Shown: positions 29,583 through 39,144, counted from the stretch's first letter. The stretch is DNA of 64,000 nucleotides from JACVRW01 sp963771715 (GCA_963771715.1 CAVYUQ010000011.1:1-64000), one strand, 5' to 3'. Numbers and translations: made by a program. Notes: generated from the letters alone by a model not told the origin.

Positions 29583-30890
29583 GTGAACTGCCGTGTGCTC
29601 ATTCTGGTACTTGCAGCGTTCCTCGTTTTGCTGGGGACGGCTCTTCCCGCTGCCGCGGCGATGGCGGCGACCCGGTACGCGGCGCCGGGCGGGACCGGCA
29701 AGGATCCCTGCGCCAACCCCTCGCGTCCCTGCTCCGTGTACGAGGCGGCCGAGGACGGCGCCCCGGGGACGACGATCGCGGCCGGCGACGTGATCGAACT
29801 CGCCCCCGGTACCTACTACGCGAGGGAAGAAGGCGAGTTCGGATACATCCCGCCCGTGCACCTTCCCGAGGGGGTAACTCTGCGCGGCGAACCGGGCAAG
29901 CCACGGCCGGTCGTCGTCATGCCGGCGGACTCGTTTGCCGACAGCGCCTTCTACGTTCCGGCGGGGGCCGAAGTCGCCGATGTGGAAATCCGCAACCTGA
30001 TGGACGGGGCCCGGGCTATCAGCATTTCGGGAGGCACGATCGACGGAGTGATCGCGCGCTCAACGATCACCACTGAACCCACCTGCGATTTCGACGGGGG
30101 AACTGTCCGCAACAGCGCCTGCATCGCCTCCGGCGGAGGCCCGGCTATCGTCGGCGGTGGCACCAGAAAGGGAACGTTGAGCGGCATGATCCGCGATAGC
30201 ACCCTGGTCGCACTCGGTCCAGGTCCAAAGTCGGTCGGGATGGCGTTCGGCTTCAGTGCCTTCAAGCGAAGCTTGACTGTGAACATCGACGTGGCCGGGA
30301 CCCTGATCGCGGGCGAAGCGAAGGATGTAGCTGCGAGTGGCCGGTCACTCGACAAGGGCCGCGCCAGGGTGGACATCAAACTTCGGAGCTCACGCTACGC
30401 GACGGTCGGGGCGGAGGGCAGGGCATTGGTCACCGCGCCGGGAACCAGCGGCAATATCAGGGCGATCCCGCTGCTCGCCCGTGACAACCTGCACCAGCTG
30501 CCTGACTCGCCCACCGTCGACAGGGGCGCCGTCGACCGCACCAGCGGCAACCTCGACATCGACGAGCAGCCGCGGACGATGGGTGTCGCGGCCGACATCG
30601 GCGCTGACGAGTTTGACCCCTTTGCCGCTCCCTGGGCCAACCTCGCACCGGTCACGAAACTGCTGCACCCTGAAGTCACCGGTTTCCGCTGGACCAGTTT
30701 CTCCTTTGGCTCCAGCGACATCGGCTCCCGCTTCGAGTGCAAGCTGGATCGCCGACCCTACCGAGCATGCGCGTCCCCGTATTGGACGAAGGCGGGGCTG
30801 GGGGAGCATGCCTTCCGCGTCCGGGCAATCGACCTGCAGGGGCTGGCCGACCCAACCCCAGCCACCTTCCGTTGGCACATCCCGGCCTAG
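29583..30890 (+). CDS. Secreted right-handed beta-helix protein
   Basis: An intact 435-residue exported protein. The signal peptide is ILVLAAFLVLLGTALPAAAA, followed by TRYAAPGGTGKDPCANPSRP, a common opening of polymorphic-outer-membrane-like beta-helix proteins. Residues 120-350 carry short beta-helix repeats, and NLDIDEQPRTMGVAADIGA with DEF is the choice-of-anchor Q type closing motif. The C-terminal 90 residues form an Ig-like domain with SRFECKLDRRPYRACASPYW, similar in wording to the repeats of the S8 protease. It is likely a cell-surface protein, with no enzymatic residues visible. Bcp copies lie on both sides. Confidence 0.75.
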   Translation: MNCRVLILVLAAFLVLLGTALPAAAAMAATRYAAPGGTGKDPCANPSRPCSVYEAAEDGAPGTTIAAGDVIELAPGTYYAREEGEFGYIPPVHLPEGVTLRGEPGKPRPVVVMPADSFADSAFYVPAGAEVADVEIRNLMDGARAISISGGTIDGVIARSTITTEPTCDFDGGTVRNSACIASGGGPAIVGGGTRKGTLSGMIRDSTLVALGPGPKSVGMAFGFSAFKRSLTVNIDVAGTLIAGEAKDVAASGRSLDKGRARVDIKLRSSRYATVGAEGRALVTAPGTSGNIRAIPLLARDNLHQLPDSPTVDRGAVDRTSGNLDIDEQPRTMGVAADIGADEFDPFAAPWANLAPVTKLLHPEVTGFRWTSFSFGSSDIGSRFECKLDRRPYRACASPYWTKAGLGEHAFRVRAIDLQGLADPTPATFRWHIPA

Positions 30891-31002
30891 TGGCATCTCT
30901 ACGTTGAGCGAACTTTAGGGGCGGGGAGGTCTTTCCTGTGAAGCGTTCGGACGGCTCCGCCGGCATCCGAATCAACCGCTGCGCTGAGATAGCCTTCCGC
31001 GC

Positions 31003-31472
31003 GTGCTTCAACCAGGCGACCGAGCTCCCGACTTCGAGCTGCCGGACCAAAACGGTCATCCGGTCAAGCTCTCCGACCTCAAGGGCCAAACGGTCGTACT
31101 GTATTTTTATCCCCGCGCTGATACCCCCGGCTGCACGACCCAGGCCTGCGGCGTCCGCGACCGCGGCGGCGAGTACCGGCGAGCCGGCGCCCGGGTGATC
31201 GGCGTCTCGCCGGACGAGCCGGCGGCGCTCGAGAAGTTCGCCGGCAAGTACGACCTCGACTTCACCCTGCTCGCCGACCCCGACCACGCGTCGCCGAGGC
31301 CTACGGCGCCTGGGGCGAGAAGTCGATGTACGGGAAGAAGTACATGGGGATCGTGCGCACCACCTTCATCGTCGACGCCGAGGGCAAGATCGCCCGGGTC
31401 TTCCCCAAGGTTCAGCCCAAGAAGCACGACGACCTCGTGCTCAAGGCCCTGTCCGAGCTCGCCGCCGCGTAG
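31003..31472 (+). CDS. bcp: Thioredoxin-dependent peroxiredoxin Bcp
   Basis: A PrxQ/BCP peroxiredoxin that reduces hydroperoxides. GTG at 31003 gives MLQPGDRAPDFELPDQNGHP. The active site is FYPRADTPGCTTQACGVRD, with peroxidatic Cys in PGCT and resolving Cys five residues later. VIGVSPDEPAALEKFAGKYD follows, then after a frameshift near 31,290 comes YGAWGEKSMYGKKYMGIVRT and TFIVDAEGKIARVFPKVQ. Stop at 31470-31472. About 155 residues fits. Confidence 0.92.
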
Positions 31473-31475
31473 CGC

Positions 31476-32487
31476 TCAGGCGCTGATCACAACCACGACG
31501 ATGAAGCTGGCGTAGAGCGCGAACCAGCCGAGCACGGCCGGCAGCTTGAAGCGGCCGGCGCGGTGCAGGCTCTCGTAGGCGAGCAGGCCGCCGGCGAGGC
31601 CGAGGCCGACCGAGAGGACCGCGTTCCCGCTCAGCTCCCAGTCGGTGAAGATCAGCCCGATCCCGACCGGGATCGTCGACTGGAAGACCATCGCGCCGGT
31701 GATGTTGCCGAGCGCCAGCGCGTCCTTGCCTTCGCGCACCCAGAAGAAGCTGTTGACCTTCTCGGGCAGCTCGGTCGCCAGCGGCGCCAGGATCAGCGCC
31801 AGCACGAGAGCCTCGACGCCGATGCTCTCGGCGATGTGGAGCAGCTCCTCGACGAAGAGGTGGGCGCCGCCGACCATCGCCCCGAGGCCGACCAGCGAGC
31901 TGGACGATGCAGAGCGCCAGCGACGGGGTCGTTCGCGGCGCTCGCTGCGCGCGCTCGAAGATCAGCGGGTTGAGCGTCTCCTCGCCCTGCACCTCGCCGC
32001 CGCCGCGCAGGGTGCGGCGCGATGTAGAAGACGTAGGCGAGGAGGAAGGCGATGCCGACCGCGATCCGCAGCGGCGCCGGCGGCCCCCAGGCGAGCAGGC
32101 CGGCGAGCGGCGAAGAAGGCGAGGAAGAAGATCAGGTCGCGCTCCAGGGTCGGCCGGTGCGCGTTCGAGCGCGCAGCCCCTGCTCGCGTCTGTCGCGGTA
32201 GAGGTAGGCGAAGAGGCCGACCAGGCCCATCGCCAGCGTCGCCGAGCAGGAAGGGGGCGCCGACGATCGCCCCGATCGCGACGTCTTCGGAGCCCTCGTT
32301 GGCGCTGAGCAGGGCGACGATCGCGATCAGCGTCTCCGGCATCGCGGTGCCGACCGCGGCGAGAATGCTGCCGACCGCGCCCTCGCCGAGGTTCGAGCTT
32401 GTGGCCGATCCACTCGACCGCGTTGGTGAAGAGCAGCGCGCCGGCGAGGACGACCGCGAAGCTGATCAGGAGGAGGACGACTTCCAT
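31476..32487 (-). CDS. Sodium/calcium exchanger-type (CaCA) membrane antiporter
   Basis: A CaCA-superfamily exchanger with two inverted alpha repeats. It starts MEVVLLLISFAVVLAGALLF. The first alpha repeat is read as AAVGTAMPETLIAIVALLSA. The second is LATELPEKVNSFFWVREGKD followed by LGNITGAMVFQSTIPVG. It ends ALYASFIVVVVISA. The middle, about 32,000-32,400, is broken by three or four frameshifts. About 337 residues. Ion choice cannot be told. It is in tandem with a second exchanger whose stop is 19 bases upstream of this start. Confidence 0.8.
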
Positions 32488-32505
32488 CGTGCGCAGACCT
32501 ACGGG

Positions 32506-33635
32506 CTAGGCGAAGTAGAAGGCGAGCCCGAAGACGAAGTAGACGCGCCAGCAGCTGCACGCCCTCGAACCAGGTCGACTCGCCGTCCTGGGTGACGTAG
32601 TTGGCGATCAGGATCGCCAGCAGGATCGCCCCCAGCTCGAAGCCGTTGAAGACGAGGGCGAGCGGATAGGGGCCGAGGAAGAACGAGGCGAGGACGAGGA
32701 CCGGGGCGACGAAGAGGGCGATCTGGGCGCTGGAGCCGATCGCGATGTTGACCGCCAGGTCCATCTTGTTCTTCATCGCGACCAGGACCGCGACCCAGTG
32801 CTCGGCGGCGTTGCCGACGATCGCGACGACGATCACGCCGACGAAGAACTCGGAGAGGCCGATCGACTCGCGAGGCCTCGCTGATCGAGCCGACCAGGAC
32901 CTCGGACATCAGCCCGACCAGCAGCCCGGCGACCGCCAGGGCGATGACCGAGGTCCGGGTCGACCAGCCCCAGGTGTCCTCCTCCTCGTACTCGGGGTTG
33001 AAGAGCGCTCGGTGGGTCTTCAGCGAGAAGAAGAGGCCGATCACGTAGGTGGCGATGAGGACGATCGCGACCGCCAGCGAGAGGTGCTCGACGGTGCGAG
33101 CCGTAGTTGACGGCCTCGGCGCCCGGACCCGGCAGTCCCTTGCCCTCGACCAGCTCGAAGATCGCCGGCATCAGCAGGGCCGCGGCGGCGAGCATCAGCA
33201 TCGTGCTCTGAACGCTGGCGCTGGTCGCGGTTGAAGGTCTGCTTGTCGCGGCCGAGGCCGCCCGCCAGCATCGCGGCGCCCAGGACCAGCAGGATGTTGC
33301 CGAGGATCGAGCCGACGATCGAGGCCTTGACCACCTCCTGCAGGCCCTGGCCGAGCGCGAAGAGGGCGATGATCAGCTCCGGCGCGTTGCCGAAGGTGAC
33401 GTTGAGCAGGCCGCCGATGCCGGGGCCCGAGCGCGCCGCCAGCTCCTCGGTCGCGCGGCCCATCAGCGCCGCCGTGGGGATGATCCCCAGCGCCGAGGCG
33501 GCGAAGACGACCGTCGCCGCGGCGTGCGCGAGCTCGAGCGCGACCGCCGACCGGGATCAGCGGCACCAGCAGGTACGGCCAGCCGTGGGGCGTGCGGAGG
33601 AACGCGGCGCCGAGCCGCGGGCGATGGCTCTCCAT
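32506..33635 (-). CDS. Calcium/proton exchanger (Cax/ChaA type)
   Basis: A CaCA antiporter of the Cax group. It starts MESHRPRLGAAFLRTPHGWP at 33635. The first alpha repeat is LNVTFGNAPELIIALFALGQ, then ASIVGSILGNILLVLGAAML. The second is VIVVAIVGNAAEHWVAVLVA, then VNIAIGSSAQIALFVAPVLV; both contain the GN-E-x motifs of Cax proteins. Frameshifts occur near 33,550, 33,225, 33,100, 32,870 and 32,550. About 376 residues. The ATG lies directly against the stop of the lipoprotein gene upstream (33636), so they are probably one transcript. Confidence 0.85.
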
Positions 33636-34761
33636 TTACTGGATCATGCCCGCGCACTGCTGCAGGTCGGCTGAGGTCTGCGCGCCCTTGAGGCATTCGA
33701 GGTAGGCCTGCCGGCCTCCCCCGCTTCCGCCGCCCGAACCCGAGCCACCTGACGATCCGCCGTCGCCCCCGGAGAGACCCTCTTCCGCCAGCCCTTCGAG
33801 CAGGTCGCCGAGGCCCTCGCCGGTGCTGAGGGCTTCGAGCAGTTCGATCGGGTTGACGCCGAGCTCCTGGAACAGCCCCTCGATCGGCTTCGCGCCGCTG
33901 GGGCGCGGAGATCTCCTGCTGCTCGTTGACGCCGCTCAGCGTCAGTTCGAAGTCCAGTTCGACCTTTTCGCCCTTCGTGTCCTTCGGTTCGATCGTCAGT
34001 TCGGCGACCACCCGGCGGACGATGTCGTCGTCGCCGACGTAGACATCGGCGTGGGCTTTCTTGATCGCGCTGGTCACTTCGGCCTTCGCCTCTTCGAGTT
34101 CCTCGATCGGCAGGCCGCCGGCGGCTTCGAGCTGACTGCTGCAGGCCGGGTCTTCGGCGAGTTCGATGATCGCCTCGGCGGCGGCGCCTGGATTCAGGTC
34201 GCCGCTGACCTTGGTCGTGCTGGTGCCGTCGACGTCGGCGCTACCTTCGCTGGTCAGGTCGTCGAAGAAGTCGCCGACGTCCATCCCTTCGGCCGCCTCC
34301 TGGCAGGCGGTGACGTCCGCCGCGTTGCCTTCTCCACCCTGGTTCTGGGCCTGTTCGAAGCTTGACTTGACGAGGCCGAAGGTGGTCGGGTCGACTTCGT
34401 AGTCGGTCCCTTCGTAGCTGACGAAGGCACGATCGGAGAGCAGCGTCAGGCCGCCTTCGAAGTCGATGTCTTCACCCTCCGCCTTGCCGGAGGCGGTGGC
34501 CGCGATCGCCAGTTCGGGCAGGCTCCTCGGTGTCCTTGCCCTGGAACGGGCCGGAGATCTCGACGTCGACGTCGCCGCCTTCCTCTCCTTCGGACTTGAC
34601 CGCGAGCGAGATGTCGAGGTTGCCGCTTTCGACCCCTTCCAGCGAAGCGTCGTCGAGGACCGCTGCTGCGGATCGTCACTGCCGCCACCGCCACAGGCGG
34701 CGAACGCGGTCGTCAGGGCCACCAGCGCGGCCAGCAGGGCGATGATGCGGAAACGGCTCAA
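33636..34761 (-). CDS. Secreted lipoprotein
   Basis: TTG at 34761 follows the ribosome site GAGGAG. The lipobox is ALTTAFAAC with the modified Cys followed by GGGGSDD. The mature domain contains ATASGKAEGEDIDFEGGLTL and SYEGTDYEVDPTTFGLVKSS, then a helical part (LGVNPIELLEALSTGEGLGD), a Gly/Ser linker and a final Cys-pair tail ending AGMIQ. The layout resembles LppX/LprG-like lipid-binding lipoproteins in general form only. Three frameshifts occur (34,650, 34,525, 33,900). Stop and next start touch, so coupling with the Cax gene is likely. Confidence 0.72.
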
Positions 34762-34805
34762 GAGATCGGGCTCCTCGTGGTCGAAGGCGGGTCGAACCGG
34801 GGATT

Positions 34806-35054
34806 CTAAGGCGAGCCGGCGTCGCCGGTGCGGCTTTCTTCGATCGACGGCGGTCGGTCCCCGCTGGACAGGTTGGCCGCCAGGGGCAGCAGCAGCGTGC
34901 CGAGGAAGATCAGGACGATCCCGGCGGCGACGAGCCATTTCGCCCCGCTCAGGTGGCCGAGGATGCCGACCGCGAAGCCGGCCAGCATCAGCGCGATGTA
35001 GGGGTCGGGATCGGTCGGGAGCAGCGCGGCGAGCGGCAGCACGAGTTCGAACAC
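34806..35054 (-). CDS. Small two-helix membrane protein
   Basis: An 82-residue protein starting at GTG 35054 with the readable part VFELVLPLAALLPTDPDPYI. Two membrane helices follow, LMLAGFAVGILGHLSGAKW and LVAAGIVLIFLGTLLLPLA, and a polar tail ends TGDAGSP. It is divergent from moxR, with 24 bases between the two starts, so they share a promoter region. No family is recognised. Confidence 0.6.
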   Translation of the reverse strand: MFELVLPLAALLPTDPDPYIALMLAGFAVGILGHLSGAKWLVAAGIVLIFLGTLLLPLAANLSSGDRPPSIEESRTGDAGSP

Positions 35055-35078
35055 GTAAGCCTGATTATCATCGCCCCC

Positions 35079-35963
35079 ATGGCTGAAGGCTCTGTCGCGG
35101 AGACGAAGGAGGCGCTGGCGAAGGTCGGCTACCTCGCCGACGAGCCCGCTGCGCTGGTTTCCTACCTGGCCCAGCAGCTCGGCAAGCCGGTCCTGGTCGA
35201 GGGCCCGGCGGGTGTCGGCAAGACCGAGCTGGCAAAGGCGCTCTCCCGCGCCACCGGCCGCGAGCTGGTGCGCCTGCAGTGCTACGAGGGCCTCGACGAG
35301 GCGAAGGCGATGTACGAGTGGAACTACCGCAAGCAGCTGCTGCGGATCCAGGCGGGCGGCGAGGCCGGATGGGAGGACGTCCAGGACGACATCTTCAGCT
35401 CCGAGTTCCTGCTCGAGCGGCCGCTGATGCAGGCGATCGCCAGCCCCGAGCCCGTGGTCCTGCTGATCGACGAGATCGACAAGACCGACCAGGAGTTCGA
35501 GGCGATGCTGCTCGAGCTGCTCTCCGACTTCCAGATCACGATCCCCGAGCTGGGACAGATCGCGGCGACGACGATGCCGATCGTCGTCCTCACCTCCAAC
35601 GACTCGCGCGAGCTGACCGAGGCGCTGAAGCGCCGCTGCCTCTACCTCTGGCTCGACTACCCGGGCCTCGAGCGGGAGATGGAGATCGTCCGGCTGCACA
35701 CGCCCGAGCTGCCGGAGACCCTGACCCGCCGCCTGGTCGAGGTGATCCGGATGGTGCGTGCCCTCGACCTCAAGAAGCCGCCTTCGATCGCCGAGTCGAT
35801 CGACTGGGCCCGCACCCTGCTGCTGATGGGCGCCGAGGACATCGACCGCGAGACGTTCGAGCAGTCGATGTCGATCATCGTCAAGCACCGCACCGACATC
35901 GACCTTGTCGCGGAGCGGGTCGGGGTGCAGCTGGCGGAGCGCTCGCCGAGCCCCGCCTCGTAG
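35079..35963 (+). CDS. MoxR-family AAA+ ATPase
   Basis: An intact 294-residue ATPase that acts as a chaperone or activator for VWA proteins. Walker A is VEGPAGVGKTELAKALS, Walker B VVLLIDEIDKTDQEFEAMLL, sensor 1 VVLTSNDSRELTEALKRRCL, and the C-terminal lid follows. The wording LYLWLDYPGLEREMEIVR is typical of the subgroup paired with CoxE-like VWA proteins. Its partner at 36684 lies downstream on the same strand, but a minus-strand secreted-protein gene is placed between them. Confidence 0.9.
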   Translation: MAEGSVAETKEALAKVGYLADEPAALVSYLAQQLGKPVLVEGPAGVGKTELAKALSRATGRELVRLQCYEGLDEAKAMYEWNYRKQLLRIQAGGEAGWEDVQDDIFSSEFLLERPLMQAIASPEPVVLLIDEIDKTDQEFEAMLLELLSDFQITIPELGQIAATTMPIVVLTSNDSRELTEALKRRCLYLWLDYPGLEREMEIVRLHTPELPETLTRRLVEVIRMVRALDLKKPPSIAESIDWARTLLLMGAEDIDRETFEQSMSIIVKHRTDIDLVAERVGVQLAERSPSPAS

Positions 35964-36560
35964 CTACGAGGAGAATGTGAACGCGGGCAGGGCGCGGTAG
36001 GACGCGTCGATACGGGGCACGGGTGGGCACCAGCCTCGCTTCGCCGCCGGCCGCTCGGCCGAGGCGACCAGCAGGTCTTCTTCGGCCGCCAACAGCTGTT
36101 CCTCGCCGACGAGTTCGCAGTTGACGAGGAAACCGCAGTTGAGGCTGATCACGATGTCGTCGGGATCGAAGAACAGAATGTCCCGGTTCTGGAGCACGGC
36201 TTCGTAGGGCATGTTCGCGAGGCTCGTGCTGCAGCGGGTCCCTCCGCTCGTCCTGCAGTCGCTGAACGAGAGGGCAGTGATCTTTCCCCTGAGGAGCTTG
36301 ATCGAGTTCGGAGACGTCATCCTCACCCGCAGCGAGGAGCGAGCGCAGGTGATGTCCATGGCAGGGCTTGTGAGGACAACGTCCGTCGACACCGCCCTGA
36401 ATGAAGCGCCCTCGGCGAGCTCCTGCTCGAACGTGCCGTTCGGGCATTTCCCATCGCCGCCGTCCTCGACTCGCTGGCAGATCTGCGTCGCCGAACCGAG
36501 CCCGGAGCCGACGAGCAGCACCAGGGCCAGCCCCACGACCACGACGTACAGAAATCTCAC
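35964..36560 (-). CDS. Secreted protein of unknown function
   Basis: A 198-residue exported protein, intact. GTG at 36560 has a very good ribosome site (AAGGAGG). The signal peptide is MRFLYVVVVGLALVLLVGSG. The mature part has Cys in VEDGGDGKCPNG, MDITCARSS, SFSDCRTSGG, RCSTSL, LNCGFLVNCELV, and a late KRGWCPPVPR. The end ALPAFTFSS abuts moxR. It is similar in style to the secreted proteins at 10545 and 62171, but no homologous motif is certain. It lies opposite to its flanking genes and looks inserted between MoxR and its VWA partner. Confidence 0.7.
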   Translation of the reverse strand: MRFLYVVVVGLALVLLVGSGLGSATQICQRVEDGGDGKCPNGTFEQELAEGASFRAVSTDVVLTSPAMDITCARSSLRVRMTSPNSIKLLRGKITALSFSDCRTSGGTRCSTSLANMPYEAVLQNRDILFFDPDDIVISLNCGFLVNCELVGEEQLLAAEEDLLVASAERPAAKRGWCPPVPRIDASYRALPAFTFSS

Positions 36561-36683
36561 GCCCTCACCCTCCTTCTGCTTCCCGGTGGCACGGGGAACG
36601 CCTATCACGATCGGCCAAGATACTCAAGAAGTTCTGCGCGATTGCCGCGAGTTCGCGCGCGAGCATGCGCCTAACATCCGGTC

Positions 36684-38099
36684 ATGAGCGTCGCCACCCC
36701 CTTCGGGCCCCGGGCCGACGCCGGACCGCCGGGGCTGGCGGCGAAGCTGCTCGGGTTCTGCGAGGAACTGCGGAGCGAGGGGGTCGCGGTGGGGACCTCG
36801 GAGATCCTCGACGCGTTCGCGGCGCTGGAGATGGTCGAGTGGACCTCGCAGGCGGACTTCCGCGAGGCGCTGGCGACGACGATCGCCAAGTCGCAGGACG
36901 ACCGGCGGGTCTTCGAGCTGCTCTTCGACCGTTACTTCTTCCGCGCCGCCGAGGCGGAGGCGGTGCAGCGCGAGATCACCGAGCGGGGCGAGGAGGGCGC
37001 CGAGGCCGGAACGGGCGCTGAACGGCTCGACATGGAGGAGCTGCGCGAGCAGATCCGCGAGGCGATCGCGGCGGGCGACGAGGACCGGCTGCGCGACCTG
37101 GCGCGGCTGGCGATCGCCGCCTTCGGCCGGGGCGAGGGCTCGGGTGTGGTCGGGGTCGACGTGCAGCGGATCCGGCGCACGCTCGGATTGACGGCGGGCC
37201 AACAGCCGCCAACCGAGGACGGCAGGGAGCTGCCGCCGATCGATCGCGACCAGCTGACCGCGTTCGAGCGCCACCTGCGGCGCGAGCTGGAGCGCGACCT
37301 GATCGAGCGCACCGAGACCTTGCCTCCCTCCCGCCCTCTCGCCGAGCTCGATCGCGCCCTGCCGACCAGCCCGACCCAGGACCTCGCCGCCGTCCACCGC
37401 GCCGTCTCGCAGATGAAGCGGCGGCTGGCGACGCTCGGGCACGAGCAGCGCGGCCGCCGCAAGGCGAGCGCGGTCGACGTGCGACGGACGATGCGCGCCT
37501 CGCTGGAGACGGGAGGCGTGCCGCTGCGCCTCCGCTACCGCCCGAAGCGGCCGCGCCGGCCGGAGATCTACGTGCTCTGCGACGTCTCGACCTCGGTCAC
37601 CTCGGCCAGCGTCTTCTTCCTCTCGGTGCTGCACGCCCTGCACGACTCGTTCCGGAAACTGCGCAGCTTCGTCTTCATCGAGCGGATCTCCGAGGTGACC
37701 GAGGTCTTCGAGCACGAGCGCGACTTCCGGGTGGTCGCCGAAAAGATCTCCAGCGAGGGCGGCGTCGCCGACGTCTCCGGGTACACCGACTACGGGCGCG
37801 TCTGGCTCGAGTTCCTGACGGAGATCTCCGACGAACTCGACCCTCGCTCAACCGTGATCGTGCTCGGCGATGCCCGCACCAACGGCCGCGAGCCCCACGC
37901 CGAGGTGTTCGCCCGGGTCGCCGAGCGGGCCGGCCGCCTCTTCTGGCTCAATCCCGAGCCGAAGCTCTACTGGAACTACGGCGACTCGGTGATGGCCGCC
38001 TACGAGCGCCACTGCGACGGCGCCTTCGAGTGCTGGACGACCCGGCACCTGGAGAACTTCGTCAACGTCGTCGCCGGTGGCGTCCCTGCCGCCGAATGA
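36684..38099 (+). CDS. VWA-domain protein, CoxE-like
   Basis: An intact 471-residue protein of the CoxE/VWA group that works with MoxR ATPases, possibly to insert metals or remodel partners. N-terminal LAAKLLGFCEELRSEGVAVG, then EWTSQADFREALATTIAKSQ, a long helical region, and a C-terminal VWA domain. The metal site (MIDAS) is CDVSTSV, with SGYTDYGRVW and VIVLGDARTN following. LFWLNPEPKLYWNYGDSVM is typical of CoxE proteins. No carbon monoxide dehydrogenase gene is nearby, so the client is unknown. Confidence 0.88.
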   Translation: MSVATPFGPRADAGPPGLAAKLLGFCEELRSEGVAVGTSEILDAFAALEMVEWTSQADFREALATTIAKSQDDRRVFELLFDRYFFRAAEAEAVQREITERGEEGAEAGTGAERLDMEELREQIREAIAAGDEDRLRDLARLAIAAFGRGEGSGVVGVDVQRIRRTLGLTAGQQPPTEDGRELPPIDRDQLTAFERHLRRELERDLIERTETLPPSRPLAELDRALPTSPTQDLAAVHRAVSQMKRRLATLGHEQRGRRKASAVDVRRTMRASLETGGVPLRLRYRPKRPRRPEIYVLCDVSTSVTSASVFFLSVLHALHDSFRKLRSFVFIERISEVTEVFEHERDFRVVAEKISSEGGVADVSGYTDYGRVWLEFLTEISDELDPRSTVIVLGDARTNGREPHAEVFARVAERAGRLFWLNPEPKLYWNYGDSVMAAYERHCDGAFECWTTRHLENFVNVVAGGVPAAE

Positions 38100-38111
38100 T
38101 CGAGGCCGCGG

Positions 38112-38570
38112 TCAGCGGGCGACCCAGGCGTCCGGGTCGGCTGCCAGCTCGCTGACGGCGCTCGGCAGCTCGCCGGAGACGAGGTCGGCGACGGTGACTT
38201 CCTCGAGGACCGCGCGCAGGCTGGCGCGAACCGCGATCCAGACCTCCTGCAGGTGCGCGGCGCTGCCCCGGTACTCGATCGCCTCCGGCGGGGTCGACTG
38301 CACGTGCGCGATCGGTCCCTCCACGGCGCGAACGATCTCGGCGATCGTGATCTCGTCGGCCGGCTTGGCCAGCCAGTAGCCGCCCTTGGCGCCGCGGCGG
38401 GCACGGATCAGACCATGGTGCTTGAGCTCGAGCAGGATGTGCTCGAGGAACTGCAGCGGGATGTCCTGGGCCTCGGCGAGGCGCTCGCCCTTGACCGGCC
38501 CTTCGTCTCCCACAGCAGCGAGCTCCGCCGCGGCCCGCACCGCGTAATCGGCCTTCGCTGAGACACGCAT
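38112..38570 (-). CDS. Rrf2-family regulator without cysteines
   Basis: An intact 152-residue winged-helix regulator. It starts MRVSAKADYAVRAAAELAAV, with the HTH region LAEAQDIPLQFLEHILLELK and wing RARRGAKGGYWLAKPADEIT. The C-terminus holds AEIVRAVEGPIAHVQSTPPE. There is no Cys anywhere, so it cannot bind an Fe-S cluster as IscR or NsrR do; it is closer in this respect to CymR-type proteins that sense metabolites through a partner. A divergent vsr gene begins 92 bases away. Confidence 0.85.
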   Translation of the reverse strand: MRVSAKADYAVRAAAELAAVGDEGPVKGERLAEAQDIPLQFLEHILLELKHHGLIRARRGAKGGYWLAKPADEITIAEIVRAVEGPIAHVQSTPPEAIEYRGSAAHLQEVWIAVRASLRAVLEEVTVADLVSGELPSAVSELAADPDAWVAR

Positions 38571-38661
38571 ACGACTAGTTAATCAATCGGCCACGGATCC
38601 TCGGTCAATGGCGCCCGCCTGCAACCCCGAAGCGCAACGCCCGGCTTGATAGAAGTCCTGC

Positions 38662-39144
38662 GTGGCCTCAGCACCGGGTCGGGCACCGCAGCCCGTTCCC
38701 CGTCCAAGACGTCAGCCCCCGCCAGCCAGCTCGAGTCAGGTCAGAGCGGCGATGATCGGGAACCGGGGCAAGGACACCCGCCCCGAGCAGCGGGTCCGTT
38801 CGAGCCTGCACGGGATGGGCCTCCGCTTTCGCAAGCATGCACGGCCGCTCGCCCACCTTCGCTGCCACGCCGACGTCGTCTTCCCGCGCGAGCAGGTCGC
38901 CGTCTTCGTCGACGGCTGCTTCTGGCACGGCTGCCCACAGCACGGTCGTGTTCCGCAGAGCAACTCGGGCTATTGGGCCGAAAAGCTGGAACGCAACCTC
39001 GAGCGCGATGCGCGCAACTCGGCGGCGCTGACCCAGGCGGGCTGGCTCGTCCTGCGGTTCTGGGAACATGAGCCGATCGAGGAGGTCGCCGCGAAAATCC
39101 GCCGGCAGGTGCTTGGCCGACGAGCCGACCTCGACCCGCGATGA
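38662..39144 (+). CDS. vsr: Very short patch repair endonuclease Vsr
   Basis: A mismatch endonuclease that nicks at T:G mismatches made when 5-methylcytosine deaminates. GTG at 38662 opens a 160-residue frame without frameshift. Conserved parts are NRGKDTRPEQRVRSSLHGMG, LRCHADVVFPREQVAVFVDG with the catalytic Asp, GCFWHGCPQH with the zinc Cys/His, SGYWAEKLERNLERDAR and VLRFWEHE. It overlaps the endonuclease gene by four bases (ATGA), so the two are translationally coupled. The nearby C5 methyltransferase creates the lesion it repairs. Confidence 0.93.
   Translation: MASAPGRAPQPVPRPRRQPPPASSSQVRAAMIGNRGKDTRPEQRVRSSLHGMGLRFRKHARPLAHLRCHADVVFPREQVAVFVDGCFWHGCPQHGRVPQSNSGYWAEKLERNLERDARNSAALTQAGWLVLRFWEHEPIEEVAAKIRRQVLGRRADLDPR

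Noticed and set aside
35079..38099. Carbon monoxide dehydrogenase cluster, because of CoxE-like VWA.
   Set aside because: No coxL, coxM or coxS gene is present; MoxR-VWA pairs are common without them.
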